From Actinacidiphila acidipaludis (GTDB lineage: Bacteria > Actinomycetota > Actinomycetes > Streptomycetales > Streptomycetaceae), in NCBI RefSeq assembly GCF_019890725.1, contig NZ_JAINZZ010000018.1:1-64000 (forward strand): a stretch of 64,000 nt of DNA, in the 5' to 3' direction. This document shows, in pieces, positions 51,440 through 59,896 of this stretch (the stretch's first letter is position 1; each line of letters begins with the position of its first letter). The position numbers and the translations under genes were made by a program. The notes under the pieces were generated by a model that was not told where the DNA came from, made no database searches, and saw only the letters and a program-made list of their open reading frames with translations.

Positions 51440-52807
51440 TCAGCCCCCCGCCGCGTGCGACACCGTGTAGATCAGCAACCCCGCCAGTGCCCCCACCACC
51501 GTGCCGTTGATCCGGATGAACTGCAGGTCACGACCCACATGCGCCTCGATCTTCCGCGACGTCTGATCCGCGTCCCACCCCGCGACCGTCTCCGAGATCA
51601 GCGACGTGATCTCGTCCCGGTACGTCGTCACCAGATACGTCGCCGCGTCCTCCAGCCATCCGTCCACCTTCGCCTGCAACCGCGGGTCCGACGACAACCG
51701 CGCCCCCAGCGAGATCAGCGACGCCCGCGCACGCACCTGCAGCTCACTGCGCTCGTCCTCCGCCGCGGCCACCATCATCGCCCGCACCGCACCCCACGCC
51801 GACTGGATGAGGTCCTGCACCTCACCCCGCGCCAGAAGATCGTTCTTCAACCGCTCCACACGCGCCCTGGTGTCCGCGTCGGACTGCAACTCCACCGCGA
51901 AATCACCCAGGAACCGGTCCACCGCGCCACGCGCCGGATGCCCCGGCGAGTCCCGCATCTCCGTGACGAACCGCAGCAACTCCTTGTAGACCCGCTCACC
52001 GACCTTCCGGTCCACGAACCGCGGCGTCCAGCCCGGCGCCCCGCCCTGCACCGCGTCCATCACCGAATCGCCGTGCTCCACCAGCCAGTCACGAGCCCGC
52101 GCACACACCAGATCCACCATCCGCCGGTGCCCGCCGTCCGCGACGATCCGCTCCAGCATCTTGCCCAGACCCGGCCCGATCTCCTGCGCCTCCGCCCGTC
52201 GCGTGATCGCCTCTCCCACCACCGCCTGCACATCCGAGTCCCGCAGCACCCTCAGCAGACCGCGCAACGCGGCCGCCGCCTGCTCCGTGACCCGGTCCGC
52301 CGACGCCGGCTCCGACAGCCACCCGCCCAGCCGCGCACCGATGCCCACCGACCGCAGCCGCGCCCGCACCACCTCCGCCGACAGGAAGTTCTCCCCCACG
52401 AAGTCGCCCAGACTCGCCCCCAGCGCGTCCTTCTTCGTCGGGATGATCGCCGTGTGCGGAATCGGCAGACCCAGCGGCCTGCGGAACAACGCCGTCACCG
52501 CGAACCAGTCGGCCAGCGCACCGACCATGCCCGCCTCCGCCGCCGCCGACACATATCCCGCCCAGCCGCCCGCGCCGTGCCCGCTCGCCCAGCGCGACAC
52601 CGCGTACACCACCGTCGCCACCAGCAAGAAACCCGTCGCGATCAGCTTCATACGCCGCACACCACGACGCCGCTCCGCATCCGGATCGGCCCCGCCCGGC
52701 CCGCCCGGCGGATCGACAGGGGCCGACGGCCCGCCCCCGCCGGCCGCGGCAGACCTCACCGCCGGGCCCGGCCCGTTCGGTCCCTCCGGCGTTCGCCCCG
52801 TGTCCAT
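51440..52807 (-). CDS. DUF445 family membrane protein
   Basis: 455 residues from ATG 52807 (MDTGRTPEG), GTG 52816 being an alternative. A Gly/Pro-rich leader (1-45) is followed by a first membrane segment (KLIATGFLLVATVVYAV), a conserved GALADWFAVTALFRRPLGLPIPHTAIIP hairpin (in pieces), a long helical middle (about 110-425), and a last membrane segment at the C terminus (VGALAGLLIYTV). This is the standard DUF445/YheB layout, found widely and without a firm biochemical role. Divergent from the aminotransferase gene. Third-position GC is higher than in the neighbouring genes. Confidence 0.92.
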   Translation of the reverse strand: MDTGRTPEGPNGPGPAVRSAAAGGGGPSAPVDPPGGPGGADPDAERRRGVRRMKLIATGFLLVATVVYAVSRWASGHGAGGWAGYVSAAAEAGMVGALADWFAVTALFRRPLGLPIPHTAIIPTKKDALGASLGDFVGENFLSAEVVRARLRSVGIGARLGGWLSEPASADRVTEQAAAALRGLLRVLRDSDVQAVVGEAITRRAEAQEIGPGLGKMLERIVADGGHRRMVDLVCARARDWLVEHGDSVMDAVQGGAPGWTPRFVDRKVGERVYKELLRFVTEMRDSPGHPARGAVDRFLGDFAVELQSDADTRARVERLKNDLLARGEVQDLIQSAWGAVRAMMVAAAEDERSELQVRARASLISLGARLSSDPRLQAKVDGWLEDAATYLVTTYRDEITSLISETVAGWDADQTSRKIEAHVGRDLQFIRINGTVVGALAGLLIYTVSHAAGG

Positions 52808-52905
52808 CGGCTCCACCCGCGTATTCTCACCGCCATTGCCAGTCTGGGAACGTACGACAGGTTCCCCACGCCTCCCGGCGCCACCCCCAAGGAGCACTCC
52901 GCACC

Positions 52906-54039
52906 ATGATCCAAGCGCACGCCACCGGGGGACTGCCCGGCTACGCCGAGCACTTCGAGGAGCCCGAGGGATACCTCGACTTCGCCCGCTACGGCCCACC
53001 CTCCCGCGACGTGCTCGCCGCCACCGCCGACGCCCTCACCCACTCCGCCCGCGCCGGACACACCACCGTCGACGACCTCATGCGCGCCGAACCCCGCGCC
53101 CGCGAAGCCGCCGCACGCCTCGCCGGCACCGACGCCGACCACACCGTCCTGCTCCCCAACGCCTCCACCGGACTCTTCCACGCCGCCTTCGGCATCCCGC
53201 ACGGCACCGTCCTCGTCCCCGCCACCGACTTCCCCGCCAACCACTACCCCTGGCGCCGCACCTCAGCCCTCGGCCGCGCCGAACCCCGCTGGCTCACCCC
53301 CGGCCCGGACGGCCTCATCACCCCCGACACCGTCGCCGCCGCCCTCACCGACGACGTCGTCGCCCTCGCCGTCAGCGCCGTCGACTTCCGCACCGGCCAG
53401 CGCGCCGACCTCGCCGCACTCCGCGAGACCATCGGCGACGACCGGCTGCTCATCGTCGACGCCATCCAGGGCTTCGGCATCGCCGACCTCCCCTGGCAAG
53501 CCGCCGACGTCGTCGTCAGCGGCGGCCAGAAGTGGCTCCGCGCCAGCTGGTCCACCGGCTTCGCGACCCTCTCCGACCGCGCCCTCGAGCGCCTCGAACC
53601 CACCCTCACCGGCTGGACCGGCATCGAGGACGTCGCCCTCTTCGACGACCGGGAACACCCACCCGCCCCCGGCGCCCAGCGCTGGAGCATCACCAACCTC
53701 AGCCCCGTCACCGCCGCCGCCCTCGCCGCCGCCCTCGAACTCGTCGAACACACCACCGTCCGCGCCATCGAGGCCCACATCTCCACCCGCGTCGACCAGC
53801 TCATCGACACCGTGCGCAGCTGCGGGGGCGAGATCCTCTCCCCCGTCACCCCCGCCGACCGCGCCGGCATCGTCTCCTTCCACATCCCCGGCATCGACAC
53901 CGCCACCGTCGCCAAGGCCCTCCACACCTACGAGGTCACCCCCAGCGTCCGCGCCACCTCCGTCCGCCTCTCCCCGCACGCCTCCACGCGCCTCGCCGCC
54001 GTCGACCGCGTCCAAGCCGCACTCAGGTCCCTGACGTGA
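52906..54039 (+). CDS. class V PLP-dependent aminotransferase (cysteine desulfurase-like fold)
   Basis: 377 residues from ATG 52906, with AAGGAG upstream. Fold type I markers: LLPNASTGLFHAAFG, LIVDAIQGFGIADLP (PLP Asp), then the PLP-binding Lys in VVVSGGQKWLRASW. A terminal domain follows with IVSFHIPG and a C-terminal VRLSPH motif. It could be a desulfurase, kynureninase-like or 2-aminoethylphosphonate-type transaminase; the exact reaction is unassigned. The RdgB gene follows after 17 bp, probably cotranscribed. Confidence 0.9.
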   Translation: MIQAHATGGLPGYAEHFEEPEGYLDFARYGPPSRDVLAATADALTHSARAGHTTVDDLMRAEPRAREAAARLAGTDADHTVLLPNASTGLFHAAFGIPHGTVLVPATDFPANHYPWRRTSALGRAEPRWLTPGPDGLITPDTVAAALTDDVVALAVSAVDFRTGQRADLAALRETIGDDRLLIVDAIQGFGIADLPWQAADVVVSGGQKWLRASWSTGFATLSDRALERLEPTLTGWTGIEDVALFDDREHPPAPGAQRWSITNLSPVTAAALAAALELVEHTTVRAIEAHISTRVDQLIDTVRSCGGEILSPVTPADRAGIVSFHIPGIDTATVAKALHTYEVTPSVRATSVRLSPHASTRLAAVDRVQAALRSLT

Positions 54040-54056
54040 CCGGAGATAATCGCCCC

Positions 54057-54668
54057 ATGACCCGACGACTCGTCCTCGCCACCCGCAACGCCCACAAGGT
54101 CACCGAACTCCGGGCGATCCTCGCCGCGTCAGGACTGGGCCTCGACGTCGAACTCGTCGGCGCCGACGCCTACCCCGACATCCCCGACGTCAAGGAGACC
54201 GGCGTCACCTTCGCCGAGAACGCCCTGCTCAAAGCACACGCCCTCGCCGAAGCCACCGGGCTGCCCGCCGTCGCCGACGACTCCGGACTGTGCGTCGACG
54301 TCCTCGGCGGCGCCCCCGGGATCTTCTCCGCCCGCTGGGCCGGCCGGCACGGCGACGACGCCGCCAACCTCGACCTGCTCCTCGCCCAGCTCTCCGACAT
54401 CGACACCCCGCACCGCGCCGCCCACTTCGCCTGCGCCGCCGCCCTCGCCCTGCCCGACGGCACCGCCCGCGTCACCGAGGGACGCCTCACCGGGACCCTG
54501 CGGCACACCCCCGCCGGCGGCGGAGGCTTCGGGTACGACCCGATCCTCCAGCCCGACACCGAGACACGGACCTGCGCCGAGCTCACCGCGGACGAGAAGA
54601 ACGCCATCAGCCACCGCGGCAAGGCGTTCCGCGCCCTGGCACCCCTGATCGCGGAACTGCTGGGCTGA
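54057..54668 (+). CDS. rdgB: RdgB/HAM1 non-canonical purine NTP pyrophosphatase
   Basis: 203 residues from ATG 54057. RdgB/HAM1 motifs: LVLATRNAHKVTELRAIL (substrate-binding SxNxxK form as TRNAHK), the catalytic region FAENALLKAHALAEATGLPAVADDSGLCVDVLGGAPGIFSARW in pieces (NALLKAHA, VADDSGL, PGIFSARW), GGFGYDPI, and SHRGKAFRAL at the C terminus. It removes ITP, dITP and XTP from the nucleotide pool. In streptomycetes rdgB is commonly near rph and bcp, as it is here. Confidence 0.96.
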   Translation: MTRRLVLATRNAHKVTELRAILAASGLGLDVELVGADAYPDIPDVKETGVTFAENALLKAHALAEATGLPAVADDSGLCVDVLGGAPGIFSARWAGRHGDDAANLDLLLAQLSDIDTPHRAAHFACAAALALPDGTARVTEGRLTGTLRHTPAGGGGFGYDPILQPDTETRTCAELTADEKNAISHRGKAFRALAPLIAELLG

Positions 54669-54703
54669 CGGCCGCCGCACGCGGCGCACAGCCCGTGGAC
54701 ACA

Positions 54704-54737
54704 GCGAAGTCCGCCCTCCGGGGAGAGCGGACTTCGC
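54704..54737. terminator. terminator after rdgB
   Basis: GCGAAGTCCGC (54704-54714) and GCGGACTTCGC (54727-54737) form an 11-bp perfect stem with a 12-nt loop, between rdgB and the convergent tRNA-Leu gene. Confidence 0.8.
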
Positions 54738-54742
54738 GGGCG

Positions 54743-54826
54743 TGCGGCCGGTGGGATTCGAACCCACACGGGGTTTCCCCCACTGGGTCCTAAGCCCAGC
54801 TTGGCTGCCAGTTACAACACGGCCGC
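54743..54826 (-). tRNA. tRNA-Leu (anticodon TAG)
   Basis: 84 nt, class II tRNA: acceptor GCGGCCG/CGGCCGC, anticodon loop CTTAGGA giving TAG, a long variable arm (TGGGGGAAACCCC) and T loop GGTTCGAATCC. CCA not encoded. Confidence 0.97.
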
Positions 54827-54871
54827 AGGTGCGTTCCATGGTATCGGTGCAGCCTCGCACAGGCACGCCCC

Positions 54872-55039
54872 TCACGGGCACCCGGACCCCCTGGCAGCGC
54901 TCCGCCCGCCCCATGTGCTGGTCAGCCCATGACAGTTCGGGCACAACGAGCGAAGGTTGTCGCGCCGTGGACCCTGCGGCCGCCACTGGGCGCGACCCGG
55001 AGCCGCCTCATGAGGTCGGCCCGACCGCGGGATCGCTCC
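54872..55039 (-). pseudogene. HNH endonuclease C-terminal fragment
   Basis: Directly after the bcp stop, in the same frame, 55 open codons read ...RRDNLRSLCPNCHGLTSTW... before a TGA at 54872. The DNLRSLCPNCH-type ending is that of HNH endonucleases. No start codon, no N-terminal HNH histidine and no first CxxC are present, so only a remnant remains. It lies between bcp and tRNA-Leu. Confidence 0.45.
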
Positions 55040-55507
55040 TCAGACCTCCAGGTCGCGGAGGAGCTTGGCGACATGGCCGGTGGCGCGGACGTTGTAGAAG
55101 GCGTGGGCGACCTTGCCGGACTCGTCGACGACGACGGTGGAGCGGATGACGCCCATGATGGTGCGGCCGTAGCTGTTCTTCTCCCCGTAGGCGCCGTAGG
55201 CCTCCAGCACGGAGCGGTCCGCGTCCGAGACGAGGGTGACCTTGAGGGACTCCTTCTCGCGGAACTTGGCGAGCTTCTCGGGCTTGTCCGGGGAGACGCC
55301 GATGACGTCGTAGCCGGCCTCGGCGAGCACGTCGAGGTTGTCGGTGAAGTCGCAGGCCTGCTTGGTGCAGCCGGGCGTCAGGGCCGCCGGGTAGAAGTAG
55401 ACGATGGTCTTGCGGCCGCGGTGGTCGGCCAGCGAGACGGGCTTGCCGTCGGCGTCGGGCAGGGTGAAGTCGGGGGCGGTGTCACCGGGGGCGAGTCGCG
55501 TGGACAT
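55040..55507 (-). CDS. bcp: thioredoxin-dependent peroxiredoxin (BCP type)
   Basis: 155 residues from ATG 55507, AGAGGAG upstream. Peroxidatic Cys in TPGCTKQACDF: PAALTPGCT at about 40-48 with a second Cys five residues on, the atypical 2-Cys BCP pattern. YFYP, FREKESLKVTLVSDADRSVLEAYGA (in pieces) and STVVVDESGKV match the family. It reduces peroxides using thioredoxin in the cytoplasm. It is divergent from the DUF3618 gene with a 98-bp gap. Confidence 0.96.
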   Translation of the reverse strand: MSTRLAPGDTAPDFTLPDADGKPVSLADHRGRKTIVYFYPAALTPGCTKQACDFTDNLDVLAEAGYDVIGVSPDKPEKLAKFREKESLKVTLVSDADRSVLEAYGAYGEKNSYGRTIMGVIRSTVVVDESGKVAHAFYNVRATGHVAKLLRDLEV

Positions 55508-55605
55508 GAAAAAGCTCCTCTGGCAAAGGGGTGCCGACGCGGCACGGGCCGGGTCGTGCTGTCAGACTGTCCGAACGCTACCGAATCAGGCGATGGAGGC
55601 AGTGC

Positions 55606-55932
55606 GTGTCGGATGGTGCGAGGACGCCCGCTGAGATCGAGGCGGACATTGCCCGCAGGCGGGAGGATCTGGCGGCGACGCTCGACGAGATCGCGGTCCG
55701 GGTGCACCCGTCGACCATTGCGCGGGACACCAAGGCGAAGGCCGTGTCGGCGCTGGACAGTACGGTCGGGAAGGCCTACGACGCGGCGAACCGTGCGGTC
55801 ACCCGGGCGAAGGCGGAGTTCGTGACGGACGAGGGCCGGCTGCGCACCGAGCGGGTCGTGCCGGCGGCGGTGGCCGCGGCCGTCCTGATCGGGGTGGTGG
55901 CGGGATTCTCGGTGCGACGGCGCCGCCGGTAA
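55606..55932 (+). CDS. DUF3618 membrane-associated protein
   Basis: 108 residues from GTG 55606, with GGAGG 6 nt upstream. The DUF3618 signature IEADIARRREDLAATLDEIAVRVHP is present in pieces (EIEADIARRREDLA, TLDEIAVRV), followed by KAKAVSALDS and a C-terminal membrane helix (VVPAAVAAAVLIGVVAG) with a basic VRRRRR tail. Role unknown; often beside bcp. The GroES-like gene begins 10 bp downstream, so the two are one unit. Confidence 0.93.
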   Translation: MSDGARTPAEIEADIARRREDLAATLDEIAVRVHPSTIARDTKAKAVSALDSTVGKAYDAANRAVTRAKAEFVTDEGRLRTERVVPAAVAAAVLIGVVAGFSVRRRRR

Positions 55933-55942
55933 CGTCGGTCCC

Positions 55943-56284
55943 GTGAGTTCGAACAGTGAGCACGACAAGCTGCCCATCCGCATGCTGCACGACCGCGTTC
56001 TGGTCCGGCAGGACAGCGGTGAGGGCGAGCGCCGCAGCGGCGGCGGCATCCTGATCCCGGCGACGGCGGCCGTGGGCAAGCGGCTGGCCTGGGCCGAGGT
56101 GGTGGCGGTGGGGCAGAACGTCCGGACCGTCGAGGTCGGCGACCGGGTGCTGTACGACCCTGAGGAGCGTGCCGAGGTCGAGGTGCGCGGTGTGGCGTAC
56201 GTGCTGATGCGCGAGCGTGACCTGCACGCGGTGGCGGCCGAGCGGCTGCAGGGGACGGACGACTCGACGGGTCTGTACCTGTAG
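55943..56284 (+). CDS. GroES-like co-chaperonin-fold protein
   Basis: 113 residues from GTG 55943. The GroES beta-barrel pattern is clear: IRMLHDRVLVRQD, SGGGILIPATAA, GEVVAVGQ-type (AEVVAVGQNVRTVEVGDRVLYDPEE in pieces) and a mobile-loop-like segment. The C terminus (LMRERDLHAVAAER) fits as well. No groEL is adjacent, so it may be an accessory co-chaperonin or a stand-alone variant rather than the main GroES. Cotranscribed with the DUF3618 gene. Confidence 0.9.
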   Translation: MSSNSEHDKLPIRMLHDRVLVRQDSGEGERRSGGGILIPATAAVGKRLAWAEVVAVGQNVRTVEVGDRVLYDPEERAEVEVRGVAYVLMRERDLHAVAAERLQGTDDSTGLYL

Positions 56285-56347
56285 GTCCGCTGACGTGTCC
56301 GGCCGGGCCCGCTGTGGGTCCGCCCCGGCCTGTGTGATGACCCCGGT

Positions 56348-56381
56348 GACCCGGGCGGTGGGTTCGGCCCCCGCCCGGGTC
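56348..56381. terminator. hairpin between convergent genes
   Basis: GACCCGGGCGG (56348-56358) and CCGCCCGGGTC (56371-56381) form an 11-bp perfect stem, followed on the plus strand by TTCGTC. Confidence 0.7.
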
Positions 56382-56430
56382 TTCGTCTGCCGGGGCGGGT
56401 TCAGCCGGGCCGGGCTCTGCCGCGCCCGGT

Positions 56431-58791
56431 TCAGCCCGGGGTGCCGCTGGTGGTCTTGAGGGCGGCGCTGTCGGGCGCGGCTCCCCCGGAGCCTCCGGAC
56501 GTTCCCCCGGACGTGCCGCCGGCACTGCCGGTGACGGCGTTGGGTGCGGGCGGGCCCTGGTTGCCGTTGCCCGCGGTGCCGCCGCCGTCCGAGCTTCCGC
56601 CGCTTCCGCCGCTTCCTCCGCCGGTGAGTCCGCCGATGGGGTTCATGGTGGCGGTGGGGCTGGGGTCGCCGGTGGGCGGCTCGGAGGTGGGGGGCGTGGT
56701 GCTGGGCGGTCCGCTGGTGGGGGTCTGCGAGGTGGGCGGCCGACTGGGGGTGGTGGCCGTCGTGCTGGGCGCGGTGGTGGGGGGTGTGGTGTCCGGCGTG
56801 GTGGGTTCGTCGGTGGGGGTGTTCGCGTCGCTGTCCAGGGTGAGGTCGAAGTTCTGGACGGGGGTGCCGTCGAGGGCGTCGGCGGTGTACTGGGCCCAGA
56901 CGTCGCCGGGCGGGCCGCCGCCGTTGACGCGTGCCTGGTTCATGGCGCCGTAGAGCTTCTCCTGGGCGCCGGTGTCGGGGTTCATGCCGAAGACGGCGAC
57001 GACGGTGGCGAGTTTCGGGGTGTAGCCGGCGAACCAGGCGGCGAGGTCGTTGTCGGCGGTGCCGGTCTTGGCGGCGGCGGGCCGGCCGGCGTTCTGGGCG
57101 ACGACGGCGGTGGCGCCGGGGCTGTCGACGACGCTGCGCAGCACGGAGGTGGTGGTGTCGGCGGCGGTGCGGGGGACGGCCTGGACGGGGTCGCGTTTGG
57201 GCAGGCCGAGGTCGTTGCCGTCCTTGCTGATCCTGAGGACCAGGGAGTACGGGATCTGCCGGCCGTGGTCGGCGAGGGTGGCGTAGACCTGGGCCATGTC
57301 GAGGGGGCTGGCGCCGAAGGCGCCGAGGGCCATGGCGGGGGTCTGCGGGATCTTCACGGCGTCGGACAGGCCGAGGGCGTGCGCGGTGTCGACGACCTTG
57401 CCGGTGCCGACGTCCTGGGCCATCTGCGCGTAGACGGAGTTGACGGACTTGTCCATGGCGTCGCTGACGTCGATGGAGGGGTAGGAGCGGTCGTCCTCGT
57501 TGGCCGGGTGGTAGCCGACGGGTCCGTCGGGTCCCTGGACCTCGCGCTTGTTGTGGCCGTCGTAGACGGTGGACGGGGTGATGGGGTCGCCGTCCTGGGT
57601 CTGCGAGTGGTGTTCGAAGGCGGAGGTGAGGATGACCGGCTTGAAGGTGGAGCCGGGCTGGTAGGTGCGGTTGGTGGCGCTGCTGACGTACTGCTTGGTG
57701 TAGTCGACGCCGCCGTAGAGGGCGACGACGTCGCCGGTGGCGGGGTCGATGGAGACGCCGCCGGCGCGGACGTACTTGTCGACGACGCGGTGGCCGAGTT
57801 TGTCGTAGACGTTGTCCTGCGCGGCTTTGACGAGGGCGTCCTCCTTGGGCTTCTGGATGGTGGTGACGATGGTGTAGCCGCCGCTGCGCAGGGAGTCGGC
57901 GTCGACGATGTGGTTGTCGGTGAGGTACTTGTTGACGGCTTCGATGATGTAGCCGCGCTGTCCGGCCTTGCTGGCGATGGGCTTGGGCTTGCCTATGGCG
58001 GGGAAGGGGGTGGCGTTGCGCTCGGAGGCGGTGAGCCAGCCCTCCTTGACCATGCCGTCGAGGACGTAGTTCCAGCGGGCCTTGGCGGCGGGGGCGTTCT
58101 CGGGGTGGGCGGCGAGGTCGAACTCGCTGGGCGCGTTGAGGAGGGTGGCGAGGTAGGCGCCCTGCGCGGTGGTGAGGTGCGCGGCGTCCTTGTCGAAGTA
58201 GGCCTCGGACGCGGCCTGGATCCCGTAGGCGTTGCGGCCGTAGTAGCTGGTGTTGAGGTAGCCCTCGAGGATCTGGTTCTTGGTCTCGTTGCGGTCCAGC
58301 TTGATCGCGATGAAGAATTCCTTGATCTTCCGCGACGCCGTCTGGTTCTGGTTGAGGTAGTAGTTCTTCACGTACTGCTGGGTGATGGTGGAGCCGGACT
58401 GCTTGCCCTTGCCGGTGGCGGTGTTCCATATGGCCCGGACCATGGACTTCGGGCTGACCGCGGACTCGTGGTAGAAGTTGCGGTCCTCCGCGGAGAGGAC
58501 GGCGTACTGGGTGTTCTTGGCGACGCCGCTGAGCGGGATGTTCTGCCGGTTGACGGCGCCGTCACGGGACAGCTCGGTCTTGCCGTCGGCGTAGAGGTAC
58601 ACGTTGTTCTGGGCGATGGCGGCGGCGTTGGGGTCGGGGATGGACACCAGGGCGTAGCCGACGAAGAACGCGCCGATGAGGACCAGCAGGACGGTGAGGA
58701 AGCCGCCGGTGACCACCCGCCAGGTGGGAAGGATCCGGCGCAGGCCGGTGCGGCCGGGACGGCCGCCGCCTGTCGGGTTCGGAACGCTCAT
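56431..58791 (-). CDS. class A penicillin-binding protein (transglycosylase-transpeptidase)
   Basis: 786 residues. One N-terminal membrane anchor (about 27-50). Glycosyltransferase 51 domain with catalytic Glu102 in SAEDRNFYHE, then GSTITQQYVKN and GRNAYGIQAASEAYF. Transpeptidase domain with active Ser381 in PGSTFKP (SxxK), SVN in KSVNSVYAQM and KTG in AAKTGTADND. A C-terminal tail of Pro/Thr/Ser/Gly repeats (about 650-786) is probably exposed and disordered, as in mycobacterial PonA1. It builds and cross-links peptidoglycan. Divergent from the ABC permease operon (235 bp). Confidence 0.96.
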   Translation of the reverse strand: MSVPNPTGGGRPGRTGLRRILPTWRVVTGGFLTVLLVLIGAFFVGYALVSIPDPNAAAIAQNNVYLYADGKTELSRDGAVNRQNIPLSGVAKNTQYAVLSAEDRNFYHESAVSPKSMVRAIWNTATGKGKQSGSTITQQYVKNYYLNQNQTASRKIKEFFIAIKLDRNETKNQILEGYLNTSYYGRNAYGIQAASEAYFDKDAAHLTTAQGAYLATLLNAPSEFDLAAHPENAPAAKARWNYVLDGMVKEGWLTASERNATPFPAIGKPKPIASKAGQRGYIIEAVNKYLTDNHIVDADSLRSGGYTIVTTIQKPKEDALVKAAQDNVYDKLGHRVVDKYVRAGGVSIDPATGDVVALYGGVDYTKQYVSSATNRTYQPGSTFKPVILTSAFEHHSQTQDGDPITPSTVYDGHNKREVQGPDGPVGYHPANEDDRSYPSIDVSDAMDKSVNSVYAQMAQDVGTGKVVDTAHALGLSDAVKIPQTPAMALGAFGASPLDMAQVYATLADHGRQIPYSLVLRISKDGNDLGLPKRDPVQAVPRTAADTTTSVLRSVVDSPGATAVVAQNAGRPAAAKTGTADNDLAAWFAGYTPKLATVVAVFGMNPDTGAQEKLYGAMNQARVNGGGPPGDVWAQYTADALDGTPVQNFDLTLDSDANTPTDEPTTPDTTPPTTAPSTTATTPSRPPTSQTPTSGPPSTTPPTSEPPTGDPSPTATMNPIGGLTGGGSGGSGGSSDGGGTAGNGNQGPPAPNAVTGSAGGTSGGTSGGSGGAAPDSAALKTTSGTPG

Positions 58792-59026
58792 GTCTTATGG
58801 GACTCCTCCGCCGCCGCCGGGGTTGGCCGCGGCGGAACATGGTGGACCAATCGTTACGTACGCTCCCGTACACCCACACAGTCCTCGGTCTCACCCTCTC
58901 GCAGCTCCTGCCCGCCGTGGATCACCGGCACGCATCCGTGACCGTGCTGTGACAGCGCGGGTAAACCCGCCCGGGTGAAATCCGCTGGCTCCGGGAACGG
59001 GCCGCGCACTAGGCTTCCCGGCTTGT

Positions 59027-59896
59027 GTGCTCGGGCGTCCCGCGGGGGTGCCGGGGCGGGTCGGCGGCGGGCTGCGGGAGGTGCGGGGGCAGGTGGGCGG
59101 GTTCTACGCGGCGGTGGTCGTCCGCGGTTTCCGGCGCTACGCCACGTACCGCACGGCGACGGCGGCGGGCGTCTTCACCAATTCGGTGTTCGGCCTGATC
59201 GTGTCCTACAGCTACATCGCGCTGTGGGACCAGCGGCCGCACCTGGGCGGGTACTCGCAGGCGCAGGCGCTGACGTACGTGTGGGTCGGGCAGGCGCTGC
59301 TGATGACGATGGCCCTGATGGGCGGCGGGTTCGAGGACGAGCTGATGGAGCGGATCCGGTCGGGGGACATCGCGGTGGACCTGTACCGGCCGGCGGACCT
59401 GCAGGGCTGGTGGCTGTCGGCGGACCTGGGGCGGTCGGCGTTCCATCTGCTGGGCCGCGGGGTGCTGCCGATGGTGTGCGGGGCGCTGGTCTTCGATCTG
59501 GCGCTGCCGTCGGACGCGGTGACGTGGCTGCTGTTCCTGGTGGCGGTGGCGCTGGGCGCGGTGGTGAGTTTCGCGGTGCGCTTCCTGGTGGCGCTGAGCG
59601 CGTTCTGGCTGCTGGACGGTGCGGGGGTGAGCCAGATCGCGTGGCTGGCGGGGCTGTTCTTCTCCGGGATGCTGCTGCCGCTGACGGTGTTCCCGGGGGT
59701 GCTCGGCGAGGTGGCGCGGGCGCTGCCGTGGGCGGCGATGCTGCAGGTGCCGGCGGACGTGCTGCTGGGGCGGCATCGCGGCGCGGGGGTGCTGACGGCG
59801 CTGGCGTTCCAGGCGTGCTGGGGGGTGGTGCTGCTGGCGGCCGGGCGGCTGCTGCAGTCGGTGGCGGCGCGCCGGGTGGTGGTCCAGGGTGGCTGA
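59027..59896 (+). CDS. ABC-2-type transporter permease (first)
   Basis: 289 residues; the start is uncertain (GTG 59027, other GTG/TTG codons are close by). Six hydrophobic segments: about 45-62, 75-93, 125-155, 165-190, 200-225 and 250-275. This is the DUF990-like permease type (YATYRTATAAGVFTNSVFGLI, SGDIAVDLYRPADLQ). It overlaps the next permease gene by 8 bases and is part of a three-gene exporter operon with the ATPase. The substrate is unknown. Confidence 0.9.
   Translation: MLGRPAGVPGRVGGGLREVRGQVGGFYAAVVVRGFRRYATYRTATAAGVFTNSVFGLIVSYSYIALWDQRPHLGGYSQAQALTYVWVGQALLMTMALMGGGFEDELMERIRSGDIAVDLYRPADLQGWWLSADLGRSAFHLLGRGVLPMVCGALVFDLALPSDAVTWLLFLVAVALGAVVSFAVRFLVALSAFWLLDGAGVSQIAWLAGLFFSGMLLPLTVFPGVLGEVARALPWAAMLQVPADVLLGRHRGAGVLTALAFQACWGVVLLAAGRLLQSVAARRVVVQGG

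Noticed and set aside
55943..56284. Main GroES
   Set aside because: No groEL follows, and the mobile-loop region is not typical; called GroES-like only.
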